A model generated the notes under the pieces. It was not told where the DNA came from, ran no database searches, and was given only the letters and a program-made list of their open reading frames with translations. The position numbers and the translations under genes are program-made. From the NCBI RefSeq assembly GCF_018128225.1, contig NZ_CP072377.1:1488001-1552000 (forward strand): a DNA stretch of 64,000 nucleotides, in the 5' to 3' direction. Positions 1 through 9,278 of the stretch are shown here, in pieces. The stretch is from Leptotrichia sp. oral taxon 218. Lineage in GTDB: Bacteria; Fusobacteriota; Fusobacteriia; Fusobacteriales; Leptotrichiaceae. Each line of letters begins with the position of its first letter. Position 1 is the stretch's first letter.

Positions 1-1429
1 GTTGTTCATCTTTTATATTCAAGAATTGTTGATATGAAGCTTCAAACGATAATTTTATCGTTCCAATCGGTCCACTTCTATGTTTTCCAATTATTAATTC
101 CACTTCTTCACCTTTTTCATTTCCTTCACTACTGTTAGCGTTACTACCACTGCTATCATCAGAAGTTTCGCCTTGTTCTTCATCATCAAAATTATTTTTT
201 TTGTAATAACTGTCACGATATAAAAACATCACTAAATCAGCATCCTGCTCTATCGCTCCAGATTCTCTCAAGTCAGACAGCATCGGTCTTTTATCATTTC
301 TTTGCTCAACTCCCCTAGAAAGTTGCGATAAAGTTAAAATTGGTATATTCAATTCTTTTGCAAGAAGTTTTAACGAACGAGAAATTTCTGATATTTCCTG
401 TTCCCTGCTTTTTCTATAACCTTCCTGCGGACTTATAAGCTGCAAATAGTCAATCAAAAGAAAATCTAATTTTCCTTCTGATTTTAATCTACGAGCTGTT
501 GATTTTAATTCCATCATATTTACACTTGCAGAATCTGATATATAAAGTGGCATCTCAGTAATTTCACCAAAAATTTCACCCATTTTAAACATTTCTTCTT
601 TTTTAAGCATATTATCTTTAAGCGATTTTAGTCTTATTCTTGCCATAATTGACAAAATTCTGTCAAATAGCTGCTCATTTCCCATCTCCAAACTGTAGAC
701 TAAAACATGCTTATTTTGTTTTGCAACACTTATCGCAAGATTTAGTGCAAATGCCGTTTTTCCCATAGCAGGTCTAGCTGCAAGAATCATTAAGTCAGAA
801 CCGTGCAGACCTCCTGTCATCTGATCAAAAGCAAAATATCCTGTAGGTATTCCACTCAACTCGCTTGTCGAATTCTGATATTCATCCAGTAACTTTATTT
901 TTTGATCAGCTAATTCTGCAACTCTTATAATATCTTGATGCTGCTTTTTCTTGGAAATTTCAAAAATTTTCTTTTCAGCATCATCTATTATTTTTTCAAT
1001 ACTGCTGTAACTATTTTGCGATAATTTTATAATTTCTTCTCCAACATCAATAAGCTGTCTTTGAATTGATTTTTCTTTTATTATTCTGGCATAAGTTGTT
1101 GCATTTGCCGCTGTTGAAACAACTTCTGTAAAATCGTAAATGGTATCTTCTCCGCCAACTTCTTCCAAAAGGTTATTCTTTTTCAAAAGTTCAACAATTA
1201 CGAGAACTTCAATAATTTTTCCGTTCTCATGAGCTTTTTTCATCTCATTAAATAATATTTTATGACTTCCCTTGTAAAAATCTTCTTCATTTACAATTTC
1301 TAAAATTTCAGACATAATTTTGGGTTTTAAAAATATTGAACCAATTAAACCTTCTTCAGCTTTTATACTGTATGTTTTCTCAGGTAATCCCATTCTCTCA
1401 TCAGTCAAATTTAAATCGTCTATATCCAT
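1..1429 (-). CDS. dnaB: Replicative DNA helicase DnaB (3' end cut by window edge)
   Basis: Ring helicase that unwinds DNA ahead of the replisome and binds primase. I translated this frame directly: it begins MDIDDLNLTDERMGLPEK, continues through the DnaB N-terminal helical domain and linker, then shows the Walker A segment ARPAMGKTAF and the Walker B segment LLIDYLQL. The arginine-rich stretch LSQLSRGVEQR follows. The reading frame is open to base 1, so the last residues lie outside the window. An acidic, Ser/Asn-rich insertion (about 1-210 end of the frame, DDEEQGETSDDSSG) sits where most homologues have a short loop. It lies directly downstream of rplI on the same strand, the usual rplI-dnaB order. 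Confidence 0.95.
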   Translation of the reverse strand, partial: MDIDDLNLTDERMGLPEKTYSIKAEEGLIGSIFLKPKIMSEILEIVNEEDFYKGSHKILFNEMKKAHENGKIIEVLVIVELLKKNNLLEEVGGEDTIYDFTEVVSTAANATTYARIIKEKSIQRQLIDVGEEIIKLSQNSYSSIEKIIDDAEKKIFEISKKKQHQDIIRVAELADQKIKLLDEYQNSTSELSGIPTGYFAFDQMTGGLHGSDLMILAARPAMGKTAFALNLAISVAKQNKHVLVYSLEMGNEQLFDRILSIMARIRLKSLKDNMLKKEEMFKMGEIFGEITEMPLYISDSASVNMMELKSTARRLKSEGKLDFLLIDYLQLISPQEGYRKSREQEISEISRSLKLLAKELNIPILTLSQLSRGVEQRNDKRPMLSDLRESGAIEQDADLVMFLYRDSYYKKNNFDDEEQGETSDDSSGSNANSSEGNEKGEEVELIIGKHRSGPIGTIKLSFEASYQQFLNIKDEQ

Positions 1430-1459
1430 TTTTTTCCTTTACTAAAAAATTTTAAAAAA

Positions 1460-1912
1460 CTATTTTGCTTCCACTTTCACTTTTATACTTCCTTTTACTT
1501 CCGAATGAAGTTTTAACTCAACTGTATGAAGTCCCAAATCTTTCACTCTTGTGCTAGTCGAAATTTTCTTTTTATCAATTTCAATATTTAATTGATCTTT
1601 TATTGCTTCAGAAATTTCCTTTGCTCCAATTGAACCAAAAACTTTTCCGTTTTCTCCAGCTTTAACTTTTAGTACAACTTCTTTTTTTGCAAGTATATCT
1701 TTCAATTCATTTGCTTCCTTTACATCTCTTGCATGATTTTTTTCTATCTTTTCATTTTTTTTCTGTAATTTATTAATGTTTTCTGGTGTTGCCAAAACTG
1801 CTTTATTTTTATTCAACAAAAAATTGTTGGCATATCCATCTTTTACTTCTATAATTTCATCTTTTTTCCCTATTCCTTTAATTGTTTCTGTCAAAATTAC
1901 CTTAATTTTCAT
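1460..1912 (-). CDS. rplI: 50S ribosomal protein L9
   Basis: Structural protein of the large ribosomal subunit that contacts 23S rRNA near the L1 stalk. The 150-residue length is the family norm. The N-terminal RNA-binding domain (MKIKVILTETIKGIGKK, then the YANNFLLNKNKAVLAT segment) is followed by a charged connecting helix and a C-terminal domain with GENGKVFGSIGAKEI. The start ATG is preceded by AGGAG. Thirty bases separate it from dnaB downstream, suggesting co-transcription. Confidence 0.97.
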   Translation of the reverse strand: MKIKVILTETIKGIGKKDEIIEVKDGYANNFLLNKNKAVLATPENINKLQKKNEKIEKNHARDVKEANELKDILAKKEVVLKVKAGENGKVFGSIGAKEISEAIKDQLNIEIDKKKISTSTRVKDLGLHTVELKLHSEVKGSIKVKVEAK

Positions 1913-1957
1913 TTTAAAAATCTCCTTTTATTTTTATTTTTTATTTATTTAATCTTT

Positions 1958-3553
1958 TTATTCTTGATTTTTTTGTTTCAAAATTTTTCCTTCGAAAAAT
2001 TCAGTCATTTTATCCAAAAATTTTTTACTTTCGCTTTTAACCTTATTTCTTAAAACTACGGCTTTTACTTCAATATTAGTTTTACAAACTTTATTTATCG
2101 CTTCTTCTATTTTTCTCTTGTCTTCTCCCATAATTTTATTTTTAATAAAGTCATTTTCAACTTCTATACAAAGCATCTCTTTTTCTATTTCCAAAAAACT
2201 TGCATTTTGAAAATAAAATGGAAAAGCCATATTTAAATTTTCCAACTCATTCATTATCTTTTTAATTCTTTTTCTAAAAATAGAAATATCAATATTTTCA
2301 TTAGATTCTGATTCTGATTCTAATTCTAATTCCATTGTTTCTTCTGCAATTTCTTTTTTAGAATTATCCTCGATTTTTTCTTTTTTCTCAAAACCTTTTT
2401 TAGAAGTTCTATTTGCTTCTTTTAAATAATCAAAAGTTTCTAAATTATCGTAAGATTTTCTTTCATTCTCAATATCAAGATTCTCAAAATCTTCTAATTT
2501 TTTTTCTAAAAGTTTAACTCTCTTATTTTTATACAATTCATAAATCAAGACATACCCAAGAAGTCTTTTATCCTCCTCATACTTAAATTCATTTAGTGTA
2601 AAATAAATCGAACTTACCGTATCAAGCAAAAAATTTACTTTGACTTCTTCACTTTTTCTAAACTGTTCTTTCAAATAATAAGCAAAATCTTTTAAAAAAT
2701 TTTCAATCACTACTCCGTCTTCCCAAATTCTATCAATAAAATCGATAAGTTTTTCTTTATTTGCAAGAAAAATTAAATTCAAAAATTCTCTTAAAAGAAT
2801 TTCTGGAACAACTCCCAATGCCTTTTGCGTCTTTGAAATATCAATTGCTTCCCCAGAATAATTTGACACAACTTGCTCAAAAATTGAAAAGCTATCTCTT
2901 GCACTTCCTTCAGATTTTTTATATATCAAATCCAGACTTTCTTCATCAATTTTAATATCTTCTTTAAAAGCGACTCTTTTCAACAATTTTATTATACCTT
3001 TTTTATCAATTGGCAAAAAATCATATCTTTGACATCGAGAAATAACTGTATCTGGAATTTTATCAATTTCCGTTGTAGCCAAAATAAATATTATATGTGA
3101 CGGCGGTTCTTCTAGTGTCTTTAAAAGTGCATTAAACGCTTCTTTTGTGAGCATATGAACCTCATCAATTATATAAATTTTCTTTCTTCCTTTTACGGGT
3201 CTATAATTTATTTTCTCTTTTAATTCCCTAATTTCATCAATTCCACGATTGGATGCCGCATCAATTTCCACCATATCCATAGAAATTCCCTTACTTATTT
3301 CAACACAGTTTTCACAAACTCCACAAGGAGAATCCGTTACATCTTCACTGTTTAAGCAATTTACTCCTTTTGCAATAAGTCTTGCAATCGTAGTTTTTCC
3401 AACTCCACGAGGTCCGTTAAATAAATAAGCATGTGATAATTTATTTTCTCTCAAAGAATTTTTTATAGCACGAGTTACAAATTCCTGTCCCGCTATTTCA
3501 TCAAAATTTTGAGGACGATATTTTCTATACAATGTAATATTCAATATTCTCAC
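1958..3553 (-). CDS. dnaX: DNA polymerase III subunit tau/gamma (clamp loader)
   Basis: AAA+ ATPase of the clamp loader. It starts at GTG, because the frame meets no ATG before the conserved LYRKYRPQNF. Domain order: Walker A GPRGVGKTTIA near residue 47, the zinc-binding cysteine cluster around CGVCENC, Walker B with DEVHML, sensor segment LATTEIDKIP, and SRCQRYDF. The C-terminal third (about 330 onward) is Lys/Glu-rich and poorly conserved, as in tau. I looked for the A AAA AAG slippage heptamer that makes gamma: A-runs exist near 2385-2405 but not in the right codon register. The gene runs toward rplI-dnaB. Confidence 0.95.
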   Translation of the reverse strand: MRILNITLYRKYRPQNFDEIAGQEFVTRAIKNSLRENKLSHAYLFNGPRGVGKTTIARLIAKGVNCLNSEDVTDSPCGVCENCVEISKGISMDMVEIDAASNRGIDEIRELKEKINYRPVKGRKKIYIIDEVHMLTKEAFNALLKTLEEPPSHIIFILATTEIDKIPDTVISRCQRYDFLPIDKKGIIKLLKRVAFKEDIKIDEESLDLIYKKSEGSARDSFSIFEQVVSNYSGEAIDISKTQKALGVVPEILLREFLNLIFLANKEKLIDFIDRIWEDGVVIENFLKDFAYYLKEQFRKSEEVKVNFLLDTVSSIYFTLNEFKYEEDKRLLGYVLIYELYKNKRVKLLEKKLEDFENLDIENERKSYDNLETFDYLKEANRTSKKGFEKKEKIEDNSKKEIAEETMELELESESESNENIDISIFRKRIKKIMNELENLNMAFPFYFQNASFLEIEKEMLCIEVENDFIKNKIMGEDKRKIEEAINKVCKTNIEVKAVVLRNKVKSESKKFLDKMTEFFEGKILKQKNQE

Positions 3554-3663
3554 TTCTCATTTCTTTTTATGACTGTTTTTATTATATCATTTTTAATAAA
3601 ATTTGTGAACCACAAAAAAATTTTAAATAAATAATAATAATGTAGAATAAATACAAAAAATAA

Positions 3664-3691
3664 AAAATTGGCAGTCCAAACTACCAATTTT
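3664..3691 (-). terminator. Rho-independent terminator of tpx
   Basis: On the minus strand the sequence folds as AUUGGUAGU-UUGG-ACUGCCAAU, a nine-pair stem with one G-U pair and a four-base loop, followed by a run of U. It lies 25 bases past the tpx stop codon. Confidence 0.85.
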
Positions 3692-3715
3692 AAATTTATA
3701 TTTTCACTTTATATT

Positions 3716-4357
3716 TTATTTTTTCATTTTTTGTAAAAAAGCTAATGCTTTGTCTATATCAGCTTCATTTTTTTCATCTTGTGCATATTCTATATATTTA
3801 ACAGTATTATCTTTATCCAAAATGATTAACGCACGAGTAAGAAGACCTTTTTCTTTAATAAACAATCCATTTTGCAGACCAAACTGGTGGTATTTAAAGT
3901 CTGAAACAGCTTTTATTCCATTTATGTCATTTTCTGTACAAAATCTAGCTTGTGCAAATGGTGTGTCTTCTGTAATCGAATAAAATTTTATAGCTGGATT
4001 TTTTTTAGCTTCATCATTCAAAATTTTCGTCTGAAGTGAACAAACTTTTGTATCTAAAGAAGGTGCTGTATACAAAACTTTTATATTTTTATCATCAAAA
4101 ATATTTTTTTCCTCCAATTTTGTATTTACAACTAATGGAACTTGAGTTATTTTGTCGCCAACTTTCAATTTTTTTCCAACGATTGTAATTGGCTCTCCAC
4201 CCATTTTAATTTTCAAATCATTTTCAGATTTTAAACTATTTACATATTCCACATAATTTTTAGAAACACCTTGTGATTCTTCAACTTTACTACTATTTTT
4301 ACTTCCACAAGAAACTATTACAAGTAAAATTAGAGAATTTAAAATTATTTTTTTCAT
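3716..4357 (-). CDS. tpx: Lipoprotein thiol peroxidase (Tpx/peroxiredoxin family)
   Basis: Atypical 2-Cys peroxiredoxin that reduces hydroperoxides using thioredoxin-type donors. The core carries the Tpx signatures: PSLDTKVC with the peroxidatic Cys at residue 106, and FAQARFC with the resolving Cys at 140, followed by GIKAVSDFKYHQFG. Tpx is usually cytoplasmic and about 165 residues. This one has about 45 extra N-terminal residues beginning with a lipoprotein signal (LLVIVSCGSK, lipobox Cys17), so it should be membrane-anchored outside the cytoplasm. It has its own downstream terminator and no obvious operon partner. The family call is firm; the location is inferred from the signal peptide. 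Confidence 0.9.
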   Translation of the reverse strand: MKKIILNSLILLVIVSCGSKNSSKVEESQGVSKNYVEYVNSLKSENDLKIKMGGEPITIVGKKLKVGDKITQVPLVVNTKLEEKNIFDDKNIKVLYTAPSLDTKVCSLQTKILNDEAKKNPAIKFYSITEDTPFAQARFCTENDINGIKAVSDFKYHQFGLQNGLFIKEKGLLTRALIILDKDNTVKYIEYAQDEKNEADIDKALAFLQKMKK

Positions 4358-4470
4358 AAATTTTTTCCTTTATATTTATATTTTTATATTTATATTTTAT
4401 TTTTTATTTTTTTATTATAGCACCAAAAATTCTTTTTTGCAAATACAAATGTTTTTTGGGTTTTATTTTT

Positions 4471-5154
4471 TTATAAATGTAATCTTCGCTTAAATTCCTC
4501 TTTATACGACTTATACGAATATCGTAAAAGTATATTTAAGATAAAAAGCGGAATTGAGGAAAATATTGACCAGGTCATTTTTTGGCTTATTATGAGTTCT
4601 AGCACAAGTAAAAATATTCCGACAAAAAAAATAAAAAAATTTAATATTTTTAATTTATCTGATTTATGCTTATCCCAAACAAATGAAAAAATCAATCCAA
4701 TTACTGTAAATGCCACAACAATCGGAATTCCCAATTTCAAACTCCAAGTCAAGACTTTATCTCCATAATCCAAAATTAAAAAATAACCGCTAAGTCCGAA
4801 AAAGCAAATGAATAAATTTGTTCTCATTCTGTAAGAATCAAGCAAAATAAATAAAAATAAGTCAAAAATTAAAATTGATGGAATTGTGTAATATCCCCAT
4901 TTTAATTTTTTATACATTATAATATTTTGAAAAAGCACTTCTAAAATTGAAATTATTGAAATTGAAAAAAAAGACAAAAATACGGTTTTCTTCACTCTTT
5001 TCATTTTTAATTCATAAATATTTATATTTATTTTTGGATATTCACTTTCATAAATATTTTTTTCCAAATCTTCCATTTGTGGTACAGGTGTTTCACACAA
5101 AGGACACTTTTTTACGCCATCTTCAAGTTCCACGCCACATTTTACACAATACAT
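4471..5154 (-). CDS. Zinc-ribbon membrane protein (DUF6320-like)
   Basis: The first 24 residues form a CxxC...CxxC zinc ribbon (YCVKCGVEL, then KKCPLCETPVP). About six hydrophobic segments follow between residues 53 and 215. The function is unknown. The gene starts 33 bases after the stop of the upstream condensation-domain gene, and this pairing of a zinc-ribbon membrane protein with an alcohol-acetyltransferase-like protein is one I recall from Firmicutes (DUF6320). The two probably act together, perhaps on a membrane lipid or small molecule. The domain-family name is from memory and less certain than the zinc ribbon itself. Confidence 0.7.
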   Translation of the reverse strand: MYCVKCGVELEDGVKKCPLCETPVPQMEDLEKNIYESEYPKININIYELKMKRVKKTVFLSFFSISIISILEVLFQNIIMYKKLKWGYYTIPSILIFDLFLFILLDSYRMRTNLFICFFGLSGYFLILDYGDKVLTWSLKLGIPIVVAFTVIGLIFSFVWDKHKSDKLKILNFFIFFVGIFLLVLELIISQKMTWSIFSSIPLFILNILLRYSYKSYKEEFKRRLHL

Positions 5155-5186
5155 CTCATTTTCCTTTCTTTAATTTATTTATTTTT

Positions 5187-6458
5187 TTAATAATTTGTTA
5201 TAATTTTTGACCTTATTCCCCGCTTTCGCAAATAAATAAAAAAATCTCGTTCTATTTCGTAATTTGTAGTCAAATTCCCAAAGTTTATATATATTTTTTT
5301 TGTATCGCTAATTACTCCAACTTTTACTTTACATCTCTTGCTAGGTGGTGGCAAAAATCTAAATCCCAAAATATATTTTTCGTATTTCGGCTCAATTCTA
5401 AAAATTCCCAAATTTGAAAATCCCGTCGTATATCCCCGCTCGCCGTAATAGTCAAAAATAAATGGAAAAAACATTCGCTTTATAAAATACGGGACTATTT
5501 GTATTAAAATATTCTCAACTGGATTCATCGCTTTATAAATACTTTTGTAAAACTCCTTTTCATTTATTTTAAGAGCAAAATAATTATCCAAATATGTGAT
5601 GATTTCCGAGAGCGAATAAGTCCCAAGACTTGCATCAATGCTTGGTGTTATGTTCATGAAAAAATTTCTGTAAGTATTTTCACAAAAAATTTTTCTCAAA
5701 TCCACAGGAACACCAATAACAATCGGATTTTTCGCACTTGAATATCTATCAAGTAAAATTTTAAAATAAACAGCGAGTAAATATTTTCCAATTGTTGTGT
5801 TATGTTTTTTACTTTCTTTTTTTATTTCACTTAAAAGAATTTCTCCTGTTGTTATATGATACTGACCTTTTTTTAATATCTTTAGTGGCAAATGAAATGC
5901 TGATTTTATTGTCACTTCTTTACTCACTTTTCGCAAATACTTTTCATATGAATTTACATATCCATCTTTTTCAACATTTTTGACTTCTTCAAAATTTTTT
6001 TCTTCTTCTGTTTCTGTGAAAAATTTCGTTTTATTTTTTATAAAAAAATATTTTCGTTCTAAATATTTTTCTATTAAATCTCTAAAAAATATCATAGCTC
6101 CCCCGCCGTCAGTCAAAAAATGAGCAATTTCCACCGAAAGTTTATTATTGTAATAAATTATTCTCAAAGGATTATTTTTTTGAATGTCTGTACATGGATA
6201 AGTTTTTTCTTTTTCGAGCATAAATCCAGTATTTTTTTCTTGAAGATAGTTCCAAAAAATTCCCTTTTTAAGCTCTGAATTAAAAAATGGATATTTTTTT
6301 TCCAAAAAAGGTAATATTTTCTGTAAAACTTCCAAGTCAACATTTTCCAAAAATTTAATGGAAAGTCTAAAACAAGTTGTTCTACCTTCACTTATGATAG
6401 AAGAATAAGTTTTTGCAAAAGCGTCTAATTTATACCAAACTTTTTCATTCTTTCTCAT
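5187..6458 (-). CDS. Condensation-domain (alcohol acetyltransferase-like) protein
   Basis: A 423-residue stand-alone acyltransferase of the CoA-dependent/condensation superfamily. The catalytic HxxxDG motif is visible as AHFLTDGGGAM near residue 112, and the second conserved patch is VIGVPVDLRK near 247. There are no carrier or adenylation domains, so it is not a peptide synthetase module. It is more likely an O- or N-acyltransferase resembling yeast-type alcohol acetyltransferases. It is the first gene of a two-gene unit with the zinc-ribbon membrane protein. The substrate cannot be read from sequence. Confidence 0.75.
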   Translation of the reverse strand: MRKNEKVWYKLDAFAKTYSSIISEGRTTCFRLSIKFLENVDLEVLQKILPFLEKKYPFFNSELKKGIFWNYLQEKNTGFMLEKEKTYPCTDIQKNNPLRIIYYNNKLSVEIAHFLTDGGGAMIFFRDLIEKYLERKYFFIKNKTKFFTETEEEKNFEEVKNVEKDGYVNSYEKYLRKVSKEVTIKSAFHLPLKILKKGQYHITTGEILLSEIKKESKKHNTTIGKYLLAVYFKILLDRYSSAKNPIVIGVPVDLRKIFCENTYRNFFMNITPSIDASLGTYSLSEIITYLDNYFALKINEKEFYKSIYKAMNPVENILIQIVPYFIKRMFFPFIFDYYGERGYTTGFSNLGIFRIEPKYEKYILGFRFLPPPSKRCKVKVGVISDTKKIYINFGNLTTNYEIERDFFIYLRKRGIRSKIITNY

Positions 6459-6670
6459 TCTTTTCCAGCCTTTCTAATTTATAATTTAATAATTTATAAC
6501 TTTTAATTTTTAAAAAAAATTTTTTAGTTTTATATTATTATACAACGATTAATTTTATTTTTCCACACTTATATTTTTTATAACAAAATAGAATTATAAA
6601 TTATAATTATAACATTTGTTTTGAATTAATTAGTTTTACCTCATAATCGTACTTTTTCTATTTTTTTCAT

Positions 6671-7102
6671 AATAAGTATCCTGGACATAATATGCAGAAC
6701 TATGATACAATGACAACAACAGGAGCTTCATTAGGAAAATCTCCTAGAGTTACAAATATTGGATTTAATCAAGATGATAGAAATAAACAAGAAGTAACTA
6801 GAAATACAGTAGTTGGAAATGCTGAAATAGGTAAAACTTCTGAAGGTTCAATAAATAGGGATGTTATGAAAGCTAATGAAGTTACAAAAGATTGCAGTGT
6901 TTGAGAGCTAGTCTATTAAGTATGCTACTAATCCTGATAAGTTGAAAGAAAATTCGAATAAGATTAAAGATAAAATAAAAGACATTACAAAGGCATTGGA
7001 TAATTTAATTCATGTTTCAGAAAAAGAACTGGATATGCAGAGTTAAAATTTAAACCTGATGCATTCATTCGTCAAAAATATAATATGCAAAAAATATATT
7101 AG
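6671..7102 (+). pseudogene. Remnant of a CdiA/filamentous-haemagglutinin exoprotein C-terminus
   Basis: Three collinear pieces in different frames look like one decayed gene. The first (to 6904) has NTVVGNAEIGKTSEGSINRD followed by ANEVTKD, a segment I recognise from the end of the CdiA repeat region just before the toxin domain. After a frame change the text continues SIKYATNPDKLKENSNKI to 7046, then a last piece ending FIRQKYNMQKIY at 7102. There is no credible start or ribosome-binding site. It introduces the array of orphan toxin and immunity genes that follows. The family assignment is by pattern recall. Confidence 0.65.
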
Positions 7103-7111
7103 AGAGGTAAA

Positions 7112-7600
7112 ATGATGAAAAAATTTATAGTTTTTATAATTTCATTAAATTTACTTGGTAGTGAGTTTAAAAAAATGGATGACAATTTTACTAGGAAAAT
7201 GGATTTAAAATATGAAGAATTTATCTAAAAAAATGTTAATCATAAAGACTTTATCACTATTTCAGAAACATCGGGAAATATTATTATCTTTTTTAATCAG
7301 AAGAAAGAAATTAACAAAATCGTTTATTTTAATAAAAATAATAAAATAAAAAGAGAAGAAATTTATAAAAACGCAAATATTTATAAATTGAATATAGCAA
7401 GATATTTATATGGAGAAAATCTGAATGAACAATCAAATATAAAAACTGGTATTGAAAAGGTTGTAGAATATTATAATTATGAAGAAAACAAAATAAAAAA
7501 AATTATAATATTTTCTGGATTAGAAAAAGAATTTGAAATAGAATTTGATGAAATTGGCAATGTAAAGAATATTCTAAAAGAGACGGAGCTAAAAAAATGA
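7112..7600 (+). pseudogene. Secreted/immunity-like protein broken by one nonsense codon
   Basis: A start at 7112 (MMKKFIVFIISLNLLG, signal-peptide-like, preceded by GAGAGG) runs in a single frame to 7600 except for a TAA at 7226-7228. Read through, it is about 162 residues with no recognised domain. The downstream piece alone (from 7388) would lack the signal. Position right after a toxin remnant suggests a former immunity gene. Its stop overlaps the next start (ATGA at 7597), indicating translational coupling. Confidence 0.55.
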
Positions 7601-8393
7601 AAAGGGTTATTTTATTAATAATATTATGTATTGTAAAGAAATAAAAATATTTGGCAGAATACCTGATTATTCTTATGATGAAACAATAATCAATCAGATT
7701 TTTTGTAGTCCAGATAATAAAGATTGTTTAAAAAATCTAACAACAGGTAATGTACCATTATATTATGATGGAAAAACAAATACTTTTATTCATAATGTAT
7801 ATAATCATTATACTACGTATTATTCGTATGATTTCGTTTTAAAATCTAAAAATTATGTTGAAAAAAAAGCTCAGATATATTTTAGAAAGAATAATTATCC
7901 AGAAATTCATTGTTTAAATAATTTAGATGAAGAGTCAAAATCAAAAGTATTAAATTTTTTTTCATTAGACATAGAAAAATATTATATGAATTTATATCCA
8001 ACTTGCATAATAAAGAAAGATAAAGAAAGTAATATTTTGTTTGGAAAATGGGAAATCGAAGATAATAAAGTCTCTCTTGAATTACATTATAATAATTTTG
8101 AAATAAGAAAAATATCTAAAAAAAATAATGAAATATTTAAAATTATAGAAAAAATTGATTCAATAAAGCAAGAAGAAAGTTATTATTGGGTTCCAGATTA
8201 TAATTTTGAATATACAATATTTACTCCTAATAAAATATTGCATAAAAAAGATATCAGTCTTTCTGAAGATGAAGAAAAATTGATTAAGACTTTAAAAATA
8301 TTATTTGAAAATGAATTTCCAAAAGAATATTGGTGTAAATCAAGAATTTTTAATAGTTGTATTGACGAAAAAAATGAGCAGTCAAAAGATTAA
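7597..8393 (+). pseudogene. Immunity-like protein with a 5' frameshift
   Basis: The coupled start at 7597 gives a signal-like MKRVILLIILCIVKK that stops after 15 codons. The long open frame (7626-8393, 255 residues, beginning MYCKEIKIFGRIPDYSYDE) lies in another frame, so a one- or two-base indel near 7620-7640 probably separates signal and mature protein. No known domain was recognised. The mature part contains several Cys and many Tyr. If the internal ATG at 7626 is used the protein is merely cytoplasmic, so the gene may still be partly functional. The ATGA coupling argues for the frameshift reading. Confidence 0.5.
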
Positions 8394-8737
8394 ATAATAA
8401 ATAAAAAATTACATTAAAAAAAAAGAAAAAAGATGTCAGAGAATTATTTTACATTACACCTAAATTTGGGTCACAAAATAGGAGATGCAGTTTTTTTTTA
8501 CATTTTTTCTGTATTCCAAATATTGATTTTTTTGAGCTGTATAGATGTTATATGAGCTTTTTAAATGATATTTTTTATGGTTAGATAAAATATTTTTAAA
8601 ATTCATAGTAAAAGAACAGTAAAACTAAAATTTTTAATTTTTTTCTTTAAAATAGATGAAATTTTTGTTGTGAGATAATACATATGTGACAAGAGTATGT
8701 AAAAAAAGAAAGGTTTCTGGAAAGCGGTGAAACAATA
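8394..8737 (+). other. Non-coding interval carrying the 137-bp repeat
   Basis: No gene is supported here. The interval is dominated by the direct repeat at 8528-8664 and AT-rich filler. The following gene has a plausible Shine-Dalgarno (AGCGGTGAAAC) just before 8738. Confidence 0.6.
8528..8664 (+). repeat. 137-bp direct repeat, copy 1
   Basis: Begins TTTTTTGAGCTGTATAG and ends ATAGATGAAATTT. It matches 16905-17041 at all but one position (G/A near the end). The second copy is the upstream region of rlmB, so this copy is probably a displaced duplicate of that intergenic region. The two copies bracket about 8.2 kb of toxin/immunity genes. Confidence 0.95.
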
Positions 8738-9259
8738 ATGATTATAAAAGACTATAGTGAAGCAAAAAAAATATTTTTACATTATAATGGAAGTTATTTT
8801 CATATGCAAAGAGAGGAGTATCTTGATCAATATATGAAATTTAATATTTCAAAAAAAGAAGAAAGAAAATGGTTAAAAGAAAAAGTAGAGAAAATACTAT
8901 CAACAATAAGTGAAGTGAAGAATATAAACTTAAAATATGATAAATACTGGAATATTCTATATATATTAACTGAAACTTTAGAAGATAATCATCTTTTAGA
9001 TAAAACAATAAGTGCGTTTGAAAAAGATTTAAAATATCTAGATATATTTTCAATTAACATGATATTGGAAATGATTCATGATAATAAAAAAATATGGAAA
9101 AATTTTAAAAAGAAATTAAAAAAAATAATACAAAATAATGATATAAGTAAAAATGAAATTATATCGAAAGAACATAATAAATTAAAGGGAATTCAGTTTT
9201 TGACAGAAGATAAAGTAATAAAAAAATATAGAGAAATTTTATCTAAATTACAAAGTTAA
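8738..9259 (+). CDS. Hypothetical protein, possible immunity protein
   Basis: A 173-residue, all-helical-looking, Lys/Glu/Ile-rich protein starting MIIKDYSEAKKIFLHYNGS. It has no signal peptide, no membrane segment and no recognised motif. Length, cytoplasmic character and location between toxin remnants fit an orphan immunity protein, but the sequence itself does not prove this. It stands alone between the 137-bp repeat and the next toxin fragment. Confidence 0.5.
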   Translation: MIIKDYSEAKKIFLHYNGSYFHMQREEYLDQYMKFNISKKEERKWLKEKVEKILSTISEVKNINLKYDKYWNILYILTETLEDNHLLDKTISAFEKDLKYLDIFSINMILEMIHDNKKIWKNFKKKLKKIIQNNDISKNEIISKEHNKLKGIQFLTEDKVIKKYREILSKLQS

Positions 9260-9278
9260 ATATTAAAATTTTTTTTAA

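Noticed and set aside
2341-2420. Possible dnaX programmed frameshift site in A-runs
   Set aside because: The A-rich codons are not in the A AAA AAG register required, and no clear following hairpin or early -1 stop supports gamma production.
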